Shown here piece by piece: positions 18,016 to 25,272 of a DNA stretch of 64,000 nt (positions are counted from its first letter, which is position 1; every line of letters begins with the position of its first letter). Source of the DNA: a virus; IMG/VR virus record IMGVR_UViG_3300046794_000311, positions 1 to 64,000 of that record; one strand, written 5' to 3'. The notes beneath the pieces are model-generated. The model was not told where the DNA came from. It worked only from the letters and a program-made list of their open reading frames with translations, and did no database searches. The position numbers were made by a program, and so were the translations under genes.

Positions 18016-19737
18016 CTAGTCGGTACTTTTGTCCGGGTCGCGGCGAAGCCCAGCGCGTGGGCCGTATGCCTGTGTCACGATTTCGTTAGTCATCTTCTGA
18101 ATCTCGGGCGCTGTGATGTTGCCGAGTTCGACACCACCGGGAAGCGTCACCGGATTCGGACCACCAGGCTGCGGGCCGACGGGATTCCCATCTGCATCAG
18201 TCTGGGGTGCAGGCGCCTCCGCCCCATCGGGCGGCATTCCCGTCAACTGGAGAATACTCGAATCTATCTGAGCCTTTAGCATTCGCAGAGCGCCCTGCTG
18301 CTTGGCGTCCTCGATCTGCTCCTCGAATATCTCGCGGACCTTCTCGTCCGGGAACTCCTCGCCCAAGTCGTGGAGGGCTCCGCGCATGGACTCAAGGCCC
18401 ATGGACATCTTCGCCTGGATCTCGTTCAACTTGATGAGGGTGTCGACCGGGAGAGGGGCTGGCCATTCGCACTCGGTGAAGTAGGCCATCGGGTCGAGAA
18501 CGTCGATCATCGGGGGCTGGTCTTCCTTCATGATGCCCTCGGTGGACGGGTCGTAAAGGCGCGTCTCGGGCTCGAAGGTGAACAGCGTCTTGAGGATGAG
18601 TTCGTTGATCTTCTGGAGACCGACGGAGTACTGCATCTTCTTCTGGTCGTAACGGGACATCATCGGCCGGTACATGATGGCCAAGGCCACACCCGACGTA
18701 TTCGACGCGGGCTGCATCTGACCGAGCGCCGTTTCCGGAACACCCGTGATCTCGTGCATCGAGCGCTTGATCATCTCAAGGTACTGAAGCGGTCCGGCGA
18801 GGTCGACGCCATTCTCCAAGTTGTACACCTGGGCGTCCTTGGGAAGTCCACCCCACACCTTGCGTGGGCCCTTCTCCAGGTTGCTCGCTTTCGCGCCGCT
18901 GATGATCGTTACGGGGGCTGCGTGGTAATTGATGATGTCGCTGATGTCCGTCGCCTTCTCGTTGTACTCACGGTTCAGCGAGATGATGTCGGCGATGTCC
19001 GACAGACCCCACGGAGAACCAGAGACCTGAGCATTGGCGACGTGCACGACCGGAATGGTCCCGAGAGGATTCGGCCGGGAGTCGATCAACTCGTCATTCA
19101 GATACTCCTCGATCGTGTCGTCCGTCAGCACCTCGACGTAGGTGTATACGGAACGTGTCCCATCTTCACCGGTCGCCCAAAAGCGGTACTTCAGTTTGAA
19201 GCGGATCAGACGGTCCCGGTCGTGGGGGTGCCACTCCGGGAAGCAGAAGGAGGAGTTCAGGGGAAGGATGCGAACGCGGCCTGCGTGTGGTTGTCCCGTG
19301 TTATCTGTGAATCCAGGCTCGTATGCGACCTTCACGAAGGAGTCGCCGGAGATGCCGCCTTGCTGGCCCATCTCCCACAGCAACTGCTCCTTGCGGTTGT
19401 CGACCTCCCAGGCCCTCTTCAAAAGGCCGGGGATGATGTGCTCGTACTGCTTCACGCTCTTGAAGTGGACGCCGCGTCCGAACGTGAAATTGTTGATGTA
19501 GTCGGCGAACGCCTTCACGTAGTTGAACGTGATCTGCGCCTCGCCCGCTTCTCTCCGGTATCCCCAGTGATGACCCAGGTAGTATGCGAAGTTCTGGGAG
19601 TACCTATTCAGGCGAGGGCCGTGCACCTCAAACTCCTCGTCGGCCAATTCGACAAGGCCGAGAGGAGAGATCGACACCGTAAGGTCCGACCCCGAAGCCC
19701 GCATGCTGGGGCTCGCGAATGAGATTGCACCGCTCAT
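18016..19737 (-). CDS. Portal protein
   Basis: 573 residues. Shows portal-type features: N-terminal NRYSQNFAYYLGHHWGYRR, the clip/stem region with FVKVAYEPGF and RVRILPLNSSFCFPEWHPHD, the SLNREYNEKATDISDIINYH segment and ETALGQMQPASNTSGVALAI. Forms the dodecameric DNA gateway of the capsid. Upstream of scaffold and downstream of terminase as in canonical head modules. Confidence 0.88.
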   Translation of the reverse strand: MSGAISFASPSMRASGSDLTVSISPLGLVELADEEFEVHGPRLNRYSQNFAYYLGHHWGYRREAGEAQITFNYVKAFADYINNFTFGRGVHFKSVKQYEHIIPGLLKRAWEVDNRKEQLLWEMGQQGGISGDSFVKVAYEPGFTDNTGQPHAGRVRILPLNSSFCFPEWHPHDRDRLIRFKLKYRFWATGEDGTRSVYTYVEVLTDDTIEEYLNDELIDSRPNPLGTIPVVHVANAQVSGSPWGLSDIADIISLNREYNEKATDISDIINYHAAPVTIISGAKASNLEKGPRKVWGGLPKDAQVYNLENGVDLAGPLQYLEMIKRSMHEITGVPETALGQMQPASNTSGVALAIMYRPMMSRYDQKKMQYSVGLQKINELILKTLFTFEPETRLYDPSTEGIMKEDQPPMIDVLDPMAYFTECEWPAPLPVDTLIKLNEIQAKMSMGLESMRGALHDLGEEFPDEKVREIFEEQIEDAKQQGALRMLKAQIDSSILQLTGMPPDGAEAPAPQTDADGNPVGPQPGGPNPVTLPGGVELGNITAPEIQKMTNEIVTQAYGPRAGLRRDPDKSTD

Positions 19738-19755
19738 GGGTAAACGACTCCGACT

Positions 19756-20049
19756 TTAGATCTCGACGATGCGCGTGGGCGCGAGGGAACGTGCAGACTT
19801 CTTGGCCGCGCGACGGCTCTCGAATGGCTCCTCGCCGCGCTGCACGACGTTGCCGTTGGGCAGAACCTCGTGCAGGACGTACTGGCGGCTCTTGGCGCCG
19901 TCCTCGGTCTCTACGGGAATGCCACGCACCAGATAACGCTCGTTGATCAGGTGCTTCCCAACGGTCTCCCCCTTGGAGAGAGGCAGCTTGGGAAGCACCT
20001 CATCGACGGACGCCTTCGGTGCCCTGCGGCGGTCGTGGAAGGCAACCAT
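19756..20049 (-). CDS. Hypothetical protein, head module
   Basis: 97 residues, basic and charged; KGETVGKHLINERYLVRGIP and QYVLHEVLPNGNVVQRG suggest a small beta domain with basic tails. Not recognised. It sits between portal and a small protein in the head module, so a connector-accessory role is possible but unsupported. Confidence 0.5.
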   Translation of the reverse strand: MVAFHDRRRAPKASVDEVLPKLPLSKGETVGKHLINERYLVRGIPVETEDGAKSRQYVLHEVLPNGNVVQRGEEPFESRRAAKKSARSLAPTRIVEI

Positions 20050-20052
20050 GGA

Positions 20053-20454
20053 TCAGTCGTCCACTACCGCCGGGGAAAGCCGCTCGTAGCGCCGACCGTT
20101 GCGGACGACCTCCTCGTAGGAGACCGTCGCGTAGTCGGAGAACGACCCCTGCGAGAACTCACCGAGATAGGTCGGCGCCTCGACCCACGAGGCGGAGCCG
20201 ACGTGAACGCGCTCGGCCATCGTCTCCTGCGGGAACTTCTCGTAGACGTTCGCGTTGTGGTTGGGTCGGCCCGGGGCGGTGAGGTAGCCCTGCATGACGC
20301 CCTTGGTGAATTCGTTCGGGACGTCCGTGTCGGTGGCGACTCCCTCTTCGAACCTGAGAGGACCGCGACGGGCGGTGTTAAGCGCATCCTTGCGCTCGTA
20401 GACGGTGCCGACACGCTCCTGGAACTGCGGGTCGGGTGCGAGATTTCCAGCCAT
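20053..20454 (-). CDS. Hypothetical protein, head module
   Basis: 133 residues. Contains FQERVGTVYERKDALNTARR and many Asn/Glu/Tyr residues with few hydrophobics (YLTAPGRPNHNANVYEKF, GEFSQGSFSDYATVSYEEVV). Residues 25-27 are LNT but encoded CTTAACACC, one base off the repeated CTTAATACC. Function unknown. Confidence 0.5.
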   Translation of the reverse strand: MAGNLAPDPQFQERVGTVYERKDALNTARRGPLRFEEGVATDTDVPNEFTKGVMQGYLTAPGRPNHNANVYEKFPQETMAERVHVGSASWVEAPTYLGEFSQGSFSDYATVSYEEVVRNGRRYERLSPAVVDD

Positions 20455-20526
20455 TCCGTAATCCTCTTCTGATAGCGAGGGAACGCTTCAAGCGTAGGAG
20501 GAACACGGAAGTGGTTGTTAATGCCG

Positions 20527-20931
20527 CTAAGCGCGGGGAAGGGAGAAGAGGCTGGCCGGGGAAGGGGTCGCCGACGGTACGGTTACGTCGTACTCCTCAC
20601 CGCCCGGGAAGCATTCCTTAACGTGCCACACGAATCCGGGAGTGACGCCGGATACATCCGTGGCAAGCAGGTCGACGCTCAGTGAGCCCTGCTCGATGTG
20701 GGAGTCGATCTCCCGAAGCCACACCACGGTGTCGCCATCGGTAACCCGCTTCACCGAGGGACGGAAACGGACCAGGGATCCGTTCAGAGGATTTCCTTCG
20801 CCGTCAACGTATTTGGCCGTGACGGTGACGGCTGTGAAGTTGGGCGGAAGAGTAAGGGCAGGAGTATCTGGGCCTGCCACGGTGGAGGGCTGCTGCGCCG
20901 TCCACCCGGGGGCATTCCATTCGTCGGCCAT
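20527..20931 (-). CDS. Hypothetical beta-sandwich protein next to terminase
   Basis: 134 residues; ALTLPPNFTAVTVTAKYVDG and EGNPLNGSLVRFRPSV are typical of Ig-like/carboxypeptidase-regulatory-like beta sandwiches found in tail appendage and capsid decoration proteins. C-terminus Ser/Pro-rich. Position next to terminase does not settle its role. Confidence 0.5.
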   Translation of the reverse strand: MADEWNAPGWTAQQPSTVAGPDTPALTLPPNFTAVTVTAKYVDGEGNPLNGSLVRFRPSVKRVTDGDTVVWLREIDSHIEQGSLSVDLLATDVSGVTPGFVWHVKECFPGGEEYDVTVPSATPSPASLFSLPRA

Positions 20932-20939
20932 ATCGTTCC

Positions 20940-22517
20940 TTAGCGCTGGAAGGGGGAATTAGAAACTTCGACCTCGGGCATCGTGTAGTCCTTGGTGAGG
21001 ACACAAGCGAGTGCCAGGGAATCCGCGTAGTCGTCGTGAGCGTCAGCCGCGCGAGGGGCTTCTGCGAGGACGTACGGGCCTTCGAATTTCTTCTCCAGAT
21101 CTTCCATCTGCTGACGGAAGCGCTTGTAACTCTTGAGGCGCCGGGTGTAGGCGTGGGAGGGCCAGGAGATGTGCCCTCGGTCCATCAGTTCCATGAGGTG
21201 CTTCCAGCGCTTGGACTGCTCGGGGCGCTGGGAAGAAAGCGGCACGATGTCGATATGCGGCAGCAGTACCTTGAGCCGGGATATGACGACGTCGCCGACG
21301 CCACCCTCGTCGACCGCGATGGCCATCACGTTGTAGTTCTGGACGAATTCGACGATGCGGAAGTACTGGGCCTCCCAGTCCATTCCTGCGAGGTCGAGCC
21401 AGTTTAGGATCCGGTGCTCGAAGTACCCGTACTCGTCGGGCTGCTCCCACCGGACCCACACGGCCGTGACGATCGTGCTGTCCTGCTTACGGGCAGGGTC
21501 GATGCCGATGACGATCGGGCTGGAGTGGTAGGCCGGGACGATCTGCATCGAGGTGTCGCCAAGTTCATCAAGCCGCTCGGAGGTGGTGAACATACCCTTG
21601 TCGAGCAGCCAGATCAGCCTGTAGGACAACTTGAATTCGTCGGAGTCCTCGCCGATGCGCAGGAGTTCCTTCTTGACGAACTTCCGGTAGTAGTCAGACC
21701 ACCGCGAAACCTCTTTCCAGTCGGCCTCGAAATGGTTCTGCCGGGCACCTCGTCTGGTCGCTGTTCGCCTATTGATCTGGATCTGGTTGTAAAACACGCC
21801 CTTCTCATAGGTGGGCGTGCCGGTAAACACCATGGTCGCATTCGTCGAGGCACCCATCGGGCCGATCGACTTGTTCACCATCTTGGCGTCGGCGCCCTGA
21901 CACTCATCAATGAGAATGAGGTGGTAGGTGCGGCCTTCAATGGTGGCGCGCGGGTGACAGGTCTGCTTTCGGACGAGGGAGCCGGAGCGCTTGAGGGTAA
22001 TGGAGCGGCCCTTGCCCTGGACGGTCTCGTCGATTTCCGGGTCCGCCATGATTTCCAGGGCGTGCTCACTGGTGAGGCGGGCCACGATACGGCCGTACAG
22101 GTTGTCGGCCTGCTCCTCCACGGGCGCGAAGGCACCTACCCACAGGCCCTCCTTGAACTTGCCCAGGAGGTCGGGGAAGATCTTCGCCAGCCTCGGCAGC
22201 ATGATCATGCAGGCGGCGACGCAGTTGGCCACGGTCTCGGACTTGCCGGACTGGCGGGAGAACAGCGCGGTGATGGTGGCGCCGTCGTCGATGATCAGGG
22301 ACTCGATCAGTCGGGCGGCGAAGGGGCGCTGATAGGGGCGCAGCGGGTGGCCGGAGACTTCATCGACGATCACCAGCAACTTGGAGACCAGCTCGTCCAC
22401 GAACTGCTGGCTGGTCTGGTCGAGTACTACCTCGGTGTCGAGCCGGGCCTGATGCTCTGCCTCGGTCTCGTCGCTGGTTATGTCGTCGTGCTCGACGTCC
22501 TCCGTAACAACAGACAC
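20940..22517 (-). CDS. Terminase large subunit
   Basis: About 525 residues from a GTG. ATPase motifs: Walker A FSRQSGKSE (~87-95) and Walker B LILIDECQ. C-terminal nuclease residues are GIDPARKQDSTIV, AVDEGGVGDVVISRL and AHDDYADSLAL. Packages the genome into the capsid through the portal. The GTG at 22517 is preferred over an upstream TTG at 22529, but no clear ribosome-binding site precedes either. Instead a nested inverted repeat at 22517-22560 abuts the start, hinting at translational control. Confidence 0.9.
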   Translation of the reverse strand: MSVVTEDVEHDDITSDETEAEHQARLDTEVVLDQTSQQFVDELVSKLLVIVDEVSGHPLRPYQRPFAARLIESLIIDDGATITALFSRQSGKSETVANCVAACMIMLPRLAKIFPDLLGKFKEGLWVGAFAPVEEQADNLYGRIVARLTSEHALEIMADPEIDETVQGKGRSITLKRSGSLVRKQTCHPRATIEGRTYHLILIDECQGADAKMVNKSIGPMGASTNATMVFTGTPTYEKGVFYNQIQINRRTATRRGARQNHFEADWKEVSRWSDYYRKFVKKELLRIGEDSDEFKLSYRLIWLLDKGMFTTSERLDELGDTSMQIVPAYHSSPIVIGIDPARKQDSTIVTAVWVRWEQPDEYGYFEHRILNWLDLAGMDWEAQYFRIVEFVQNYNVMAIAVDEGGVGDVVISRLKVLLPHIDIVPLSSQRPEQSKRWKHLMELMDRGHISWPSHAYTRRLKSYKRFRQQMEDLEKKFEGPYVLAEAPRAADAHDDYADSLALACVLTKDYTMPEVEVSNSPFQR

Positions 22518-22560
22518 GCCTAACCCCAATCCGTTTCTATTACGGATTCGAGATTAGGCG
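22517..22560 (-). repeat. Nested inverted repeat at the terminase start
   Basis: Outer arms CGCCTAA (22517-22523) and TTAGGCG (22554-22560), inner arms AATCCGT (22528-22534) and ACGGATT (22542-22548). It lies directly at the terminase start codon, where it could act as an operator or as an RNA hairpin controlling initiation. Confidence 0.6.
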
Positions 22561-22600
22561 TTTCTGGCTATGTGTTTGTAATTACGGCTTGACAAGCCGC

Positions 22601-22870
22601 TCAAGCAGCCTTACGGACATCCCTCTTCGCGACGATCTGCTGTGCGCGCTGGCGGGTGAAACCGAACATCTCCCCCAGCCGGTCATAGGTGTAACGGCCC
22701 TTGTAGTAGACGGCCTCCACGAGGGCGTCACGGGCCTCGGTGGACACAGCCGGAAAGTCTGCGAAGCACATGGCGTCACAGAAGATCGGGGCTTCCTTCT
22801 TGGCCATCTTCTTGCCCACTCCGAGCAGGCGCCAGCAGCCCCGGCAACGAACCTCTACCAGGTCGGTCAT
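22601..22870 (-). CDS. Small zinc-ribbon / helix-turn-helix protein
   Basis: 89 residues. The N-terminus has CRGC and a later FCDAMC, which could bind zinc. The C-terminal YDRLGEMFGFTRQRAQQIVA is a helix-turn-helix closely resembling sigma-70 region 4. It lies just upstream of the large terminase, so it could be a small terminase-type DNA-recognition protein or a late-gene transcription regulator; the sigma-4 look favours the latter. Its stop and the upstream ATG region overlap at 22870. Confidence 0.6.
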   Translation of the reverse strand: MTDLVEVRCRGCWRLLGVGKKMAKKEAPIFCDAMCFADFPAVSTEARDALVEAVYYKGRYTYDRLGEMFGFTRQRAQQIVAKRDVRKAA

Positions 22871-23151
22871 CAGCCTGCCTCTCCCTTCAGGCGGTCCTCG
22901 GTCTCGTTCTCCTCGCCGAAGTCACCTCCGCCGTTCTCATGCCAGGCGCTCTCGAAGCCCTTCAGGACGTCGTTCAGCATGCCGAGAGGGAAGGTGAGGC
23001 CCCGGCCGTAGAACTCCTTGCTCGGGATGAACTCTCGGGCATCCACGAACAGGCCGTCCTGGGGACTCTGGACCGTGGAGACGTGGATCTCCTTGTCGTA
23101 CACGTAAGGGATACGCGCGTGTACCGTGCGTCCTTCTGCCAGCTCGTCCAT
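22870..23151 (-). CDS. Hypothetical protein, possible PC4-like fold
   Basis: 93 residues from the ATG at 23151, preceded by CAGGAGGTTGGC. The middle (KEIHVSTVQSPQDGLFVDAR ... GRGLTFPLGMLNDVLKGF) has the beta-then-helix layout of the PC4 transcriptional-coactivator family that binds single-stranded DNA. The acidic C-terminus (ENETEDRLKGE) fits. Similarity is an impression, not a confident match. Confidence 0.55.
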   Translation of the reverse strand: MDELAEGRTVHARIPYVYDKEIHVSTVQSPQDGLFVDAREFIPSKEFYGRGLTFPLGMLNDVLKGFESAWHENGGGDFGEENETEDRLKGEAG

Positions 23152-23205
23152 GCCAACCTCCTGAGACGCTTCCTGATCTACGAGGCTACACCTACGCAAG
23201 CGGTC

Positions 23206-23235
23206 TCGACAACCCGCTTGACGAGCGCGTAGAGT
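23206..23235 (+). promoter_or_regulatory. Putative sigma-70-type promoter
   Basis: TCGACA (23206-23211), 18-bp spacer, TAGAGT (23230-23235). Faces the two small plus-strand genes beginning at 23263. Confidence 0.45.
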
Positions 23236-23262
23236 GGAGATCCACGAGAGAAGGAGCCACCC

Positions 23263-23481
23263 ATGGGCATGTACCCGATGCGAGACCCGGAGAAGTGCCC
23301 GAAGTGCGGGCGGAGCCTCGACGAAGAGCCGAAGCCTGAGCGCCCCTCTGTGCCTGGATTTCCCGAAGGAGTAGCCTACGGACAAGATCCGGTCTGTGGG
23401 GGGCGCTGGAGCGTATGGGACAAGACCTCTCCGCTGCGGAGCAAAGCACAGCCGTATGTGGATGGAGGCCCTGATGCCTGA
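23263..23481 (+). CDS. Small zinc-binding protein
   Basis: 72 residues from an ATG preceded by GAGAAGGAGCCACCC. CPKCG near the N-terminus is a zinc knuckle; the rest is Pro/Gly-rich and probably disordered. First of two plus-strand genes inserted between the late operon and the integrase; overlaps the next gene by 8 nt. Function unknown. Confidence 0.6.
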   Translation: MGMYPMRDPEKCPKCGRSLDEEPKPERPSVPGFPEGVAYGQDPVCGGRWSVWDKTSPLRSKAQPYVDGGPDA

Positions 23482-23740
23482 CGACTTTCTCTTCACCAGC
23501 GCGATACACCAGACTGCCAACGCGCTCAACCCGCCCGAGGGTTACGACCCTACGGCGGACGCCATGGCTCACCAGTTGGCGCGCGAGCAGCACGACTTCT
23601 ACACCAGCCAGCAGGCGATGCAGTCCACCCCGCCCGGAGGGCACGACTTCTCCCTCCAGGGGATCAAGGAGTTCGCCTACGGCGTCGGCGCCCTGCTCGC
23701 GCTCGGACTGTTCCTGAAGTACGTCGTCGGAGTCGGCTGA
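23474..23740 (+). CDS. Small membrane protein
   Basis: 88 residues starting at the ATG at 23474, preceded by GGAGG inside the upstream gene. One membrane helix at the C-terminus (EFAYGVGALLALGLFLKYVV) with a soluble N-terminal part. Could be a holin-like or superinfection protein; nothing decides this. Followed by a strong bidirectional terminator. Confidence 0.6.
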   Translation: MPDDFLFTSAIHQTANALNPPEGYDPTADAMAHQLAREQHDFYTSQQAMQSTPPGGHDFSLQGIKEFAYGVGALLALGLFLKYVVGVG

Positions 23741-23750
23741 CCTTCTCAGC

Positions 23751-23791
23751 ACGAAGCCCCCACCGGATATCTCTGCCGGTGGGGGCTTCGT
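23751..23791. terminator. Bidirectional intrinsic terminator
   Basis: Perfect 16-bp stem, ACGAAGCCCCCACCGG at 23751-23766 pairing with its complement at 23776-23791, 9-nt loop. It lies between the convergent membrane-protein and tyrosine-integrase genes. Confidence 0.85.
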
Positions 23792-23795
23792 CGTG

Positions 23796-24869
23796 TCATC
23801 GTGCCCGGCGGAGCTGCACGACGTTCTGCTGGGAGACCATGCCCGTCAGGAACGGCTTGCCCTTCATCGTCTCGTCCCGGCGCCGCTTCTCACTCGACAG
23901 CCCCAGGTACCGCTCCGTGGTCGTCATGGACGAGTGGTGCAGCAGCGCGGAGACCGTACGCAGCGCCGCGTCGTAGCCGACGTCCTCGGCGAGCTGGTCG
24001 AAGTAGGCACGGGCCACCGCCCGGCGCACCGTGTGCGTGCCCTCGTAGCGGGTCGGCAGGCCCAGCTTGGCCAGGGCGCCCTTGACGATCTTCTCCGTAC
24101 GCTCCACCGGCCGGTCGGCGTGGTAGACGAACGGGGTCCGCTCATACACCCGGCGACCCAGCGCCTCGTCGAAGTAGTGCGTCTTGATCTGGTTGCCGGA
24201 CCGGGCCGGGAAGAGGTAGTCGTCCGGCCGCAGCGGGCGCCCGAGCAGAGCCGCGTACTCCTCGAACCAGATCCGCAGCTCCCGCTCCAGGTCGGCAGTC
24301 AGTGGCATCTCGTCCTCCTCCTTGGTCTTGATCACGGTCACGAAGACCTCGGAGGCCGCGAAGTCGACGTCGCCGACGCGCAGGTTCACCAGCTCGCTCG
24401 CGCGGCACGCGGTGTTCACGGCCGTCGCGAGGTAGGCGCGGTGCATGGCGCACTCGGACTGGTCCAGGAGCTGGAGGAGGATGCCCGGCGCGGGCTGCAT
24501 GCGCTGCTTGCGCACCTCGGGCAGTGGGTCGACCAGGCACAGGTAGTCGTTGCGCGGAGCGAGCCCCCGGGCGTGGGAGTAGCCGAAGAACAGGCTCAGC
24601 CGCTTGCGGTAGTGGTTGTGCGTGCTCGGCCCCACGGCCGCCCGGAGCTGCTGGCCCTTGATGCGGGTGACGTGGATGTCCATCAGCCCGCCGTCGCCGT
24701 AGAAGAAGTCACGGACCTGCTCAGGGGTGAGGGCCGCGAAGTCGGGGTTGCCGACGTGCTCGGCGAAGCGGGGCAGCAGGTTGTCGTCGGCGCGCATCGT
24801 GTTGTCGGCCTTGGCGGCTCGCCGGTTGCCCAGGTACTCGTCGATGGCGCTGCGCAGTGCGATGGTCAC
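23796..24869 (-). CDS. Tyrosine recombinase (phage integrase family)
   Basis: 357 residues from a GTG at 24869 with a perfect AGGAGG ribosome-binding site. Catalytic residues visible: Arg156 (ACRASEL), Lys182 (VIKTK), His279/Arg282 (HTVRR), His312 (LLHHSS) and Tyr321 (ERYLG). The N-terminal ~110 residues form a SAM-like core-binding domain. Catalyses site-specific recombination, presumably integration or plasmid/prophage resolution. A promoter at 24904-24932 faces it. Unusual in lying back-to-back with a serine integrase. Confidence 0.92.
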   Translation of the reverse strand: MTIALRSAIDEYLGNRRAAKADNTMRADDNLLPRFAEHVGNPDFAALTPEQVRDFFYGDGGLMDIHVTRIKGQQLRAAVGPSTHNHYRKRLSLFFGYSHARGLAPRNDYLCLVDPLPEVRKQRMQPAPGILLQLLDQSECAMHRAYLATAVNTACRASELVNLRVGDVDFAASEVFVTVIKTKEEDEMPLTADLERELRIWFEEYAALLGRPLRPDDYLFPARSGNQIKTHYFDEALGRRVYERTPFVYHADRPVERTEKIVKGALAKLGLPTRYEGTHTVRRAVARAYFDQLAEDVGYDAALRTVSALLHHSSMTTTERYLGLSSEKRRRDETMKGKPFLTGMVSQQNVVQLRRAR

Positions 24870-24903
24870 GCTTCCTCCTGTTGCGGGGTGAGCTGCGACC
24901 CTC

Positions 24904-24932
24904 AGCGTAAAGACGTCAAGCCTTCTCGTCAA
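24904..24932 (-). promoter_or_regulatory. Putative promoter of the tyrosine recombinase
   Basis: On the minus strand TTGACG (24932-24927), 17-bp spacer, TACGCT (24909-24904). Confidence 0.45.
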
Positions 24933-24989
24933 TGCGCTGGACAACAGGTTATGTAGACGTAATCCTGAAGGCGTAGTACGGTTCCCGTC

Positions 24990-25148
24990 ATGATGACGAA
25001 CACGCTCACCGGGCTTAATACCTCGGGCTCCGACGAGCCCCAGGTCACCGTGACCCTCACCAACAACCGGATGGAAGACAGCCGCTGGAACCGGCTCCTC
25101 ACCATCCTGTTCACCCCGCAGGACGAAGACACACCCGCAGCGACCTAG
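24990..25148 (+). CDS. Small ORF between the two integrases
   Basis: 52 residues: MMTNTLTGLNTSGSDEP, then a hydrophilic stretch and WNRLLTILFTPQDEDT. The start lacks a strong ribosome-binding site. Codons 9-11 (LNT) are CTTAATACC, the only copy of this repeat on the plus strand, matching this gene's direction. It may be an excisionase-like or regulatory peptide by position, but shows no HTH. Existence is supported mainly by the repeat and open frame. Confidence 0.45.
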   Translation: MMTNTLTGLNTSGSDEPQVTVTLTNNRMEDSRWNRLLTILFTPQDEDTPAAT

Positions 25149-25181
25149 CACAACTACCCCACACAGGCGGGCCGTTCCTCA

Positions 25182-25187
25182 TATACT
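25182..25187 (+). promoter_or_regulatory. Possible -10 box of the serine integrase
   Basis: TATACT at 25182-25187; no convincing -35. Transcription from here would begin just before the leader inverted repeat at 25191-25252. Confidence 0.35.
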
Positions 25188-25190
25188 GCG

Positions 25191-25252
25191 CTGATCAACA
25201 AGACGGGCCTGCCCATCGCGAGTCTAGGCGCGAGGGACAGGCCCTTGATCAG
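25191..25252 (+). repeat. Leader inverted repeat upstream of the serine integrase
   Basis: CTGATCAA (25191-25198) and GGGCCTG (25205-25211) pair with CAGGCCC (25238-25244) and TTGATCAG (25245-25252). It could be a leader hairpin controlling integrase expression or part of the attachment site. No attP core can be identified without the partner site. Confidence 0.6.
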
Positions 25253-25272
25253 TCTGTAAAGGAGACTGAACC

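Noticed and set aside
1-22529. Extracellular contractile injection system rather than a phage
   Set aside because: Terminase, portal, scaffold and capsid genes are present.
23751-23791. Inverted repeat considered as an attachment site
   Set aside because: Its position between convergent genes and G+C-rich perfect stem fit a terminator better.
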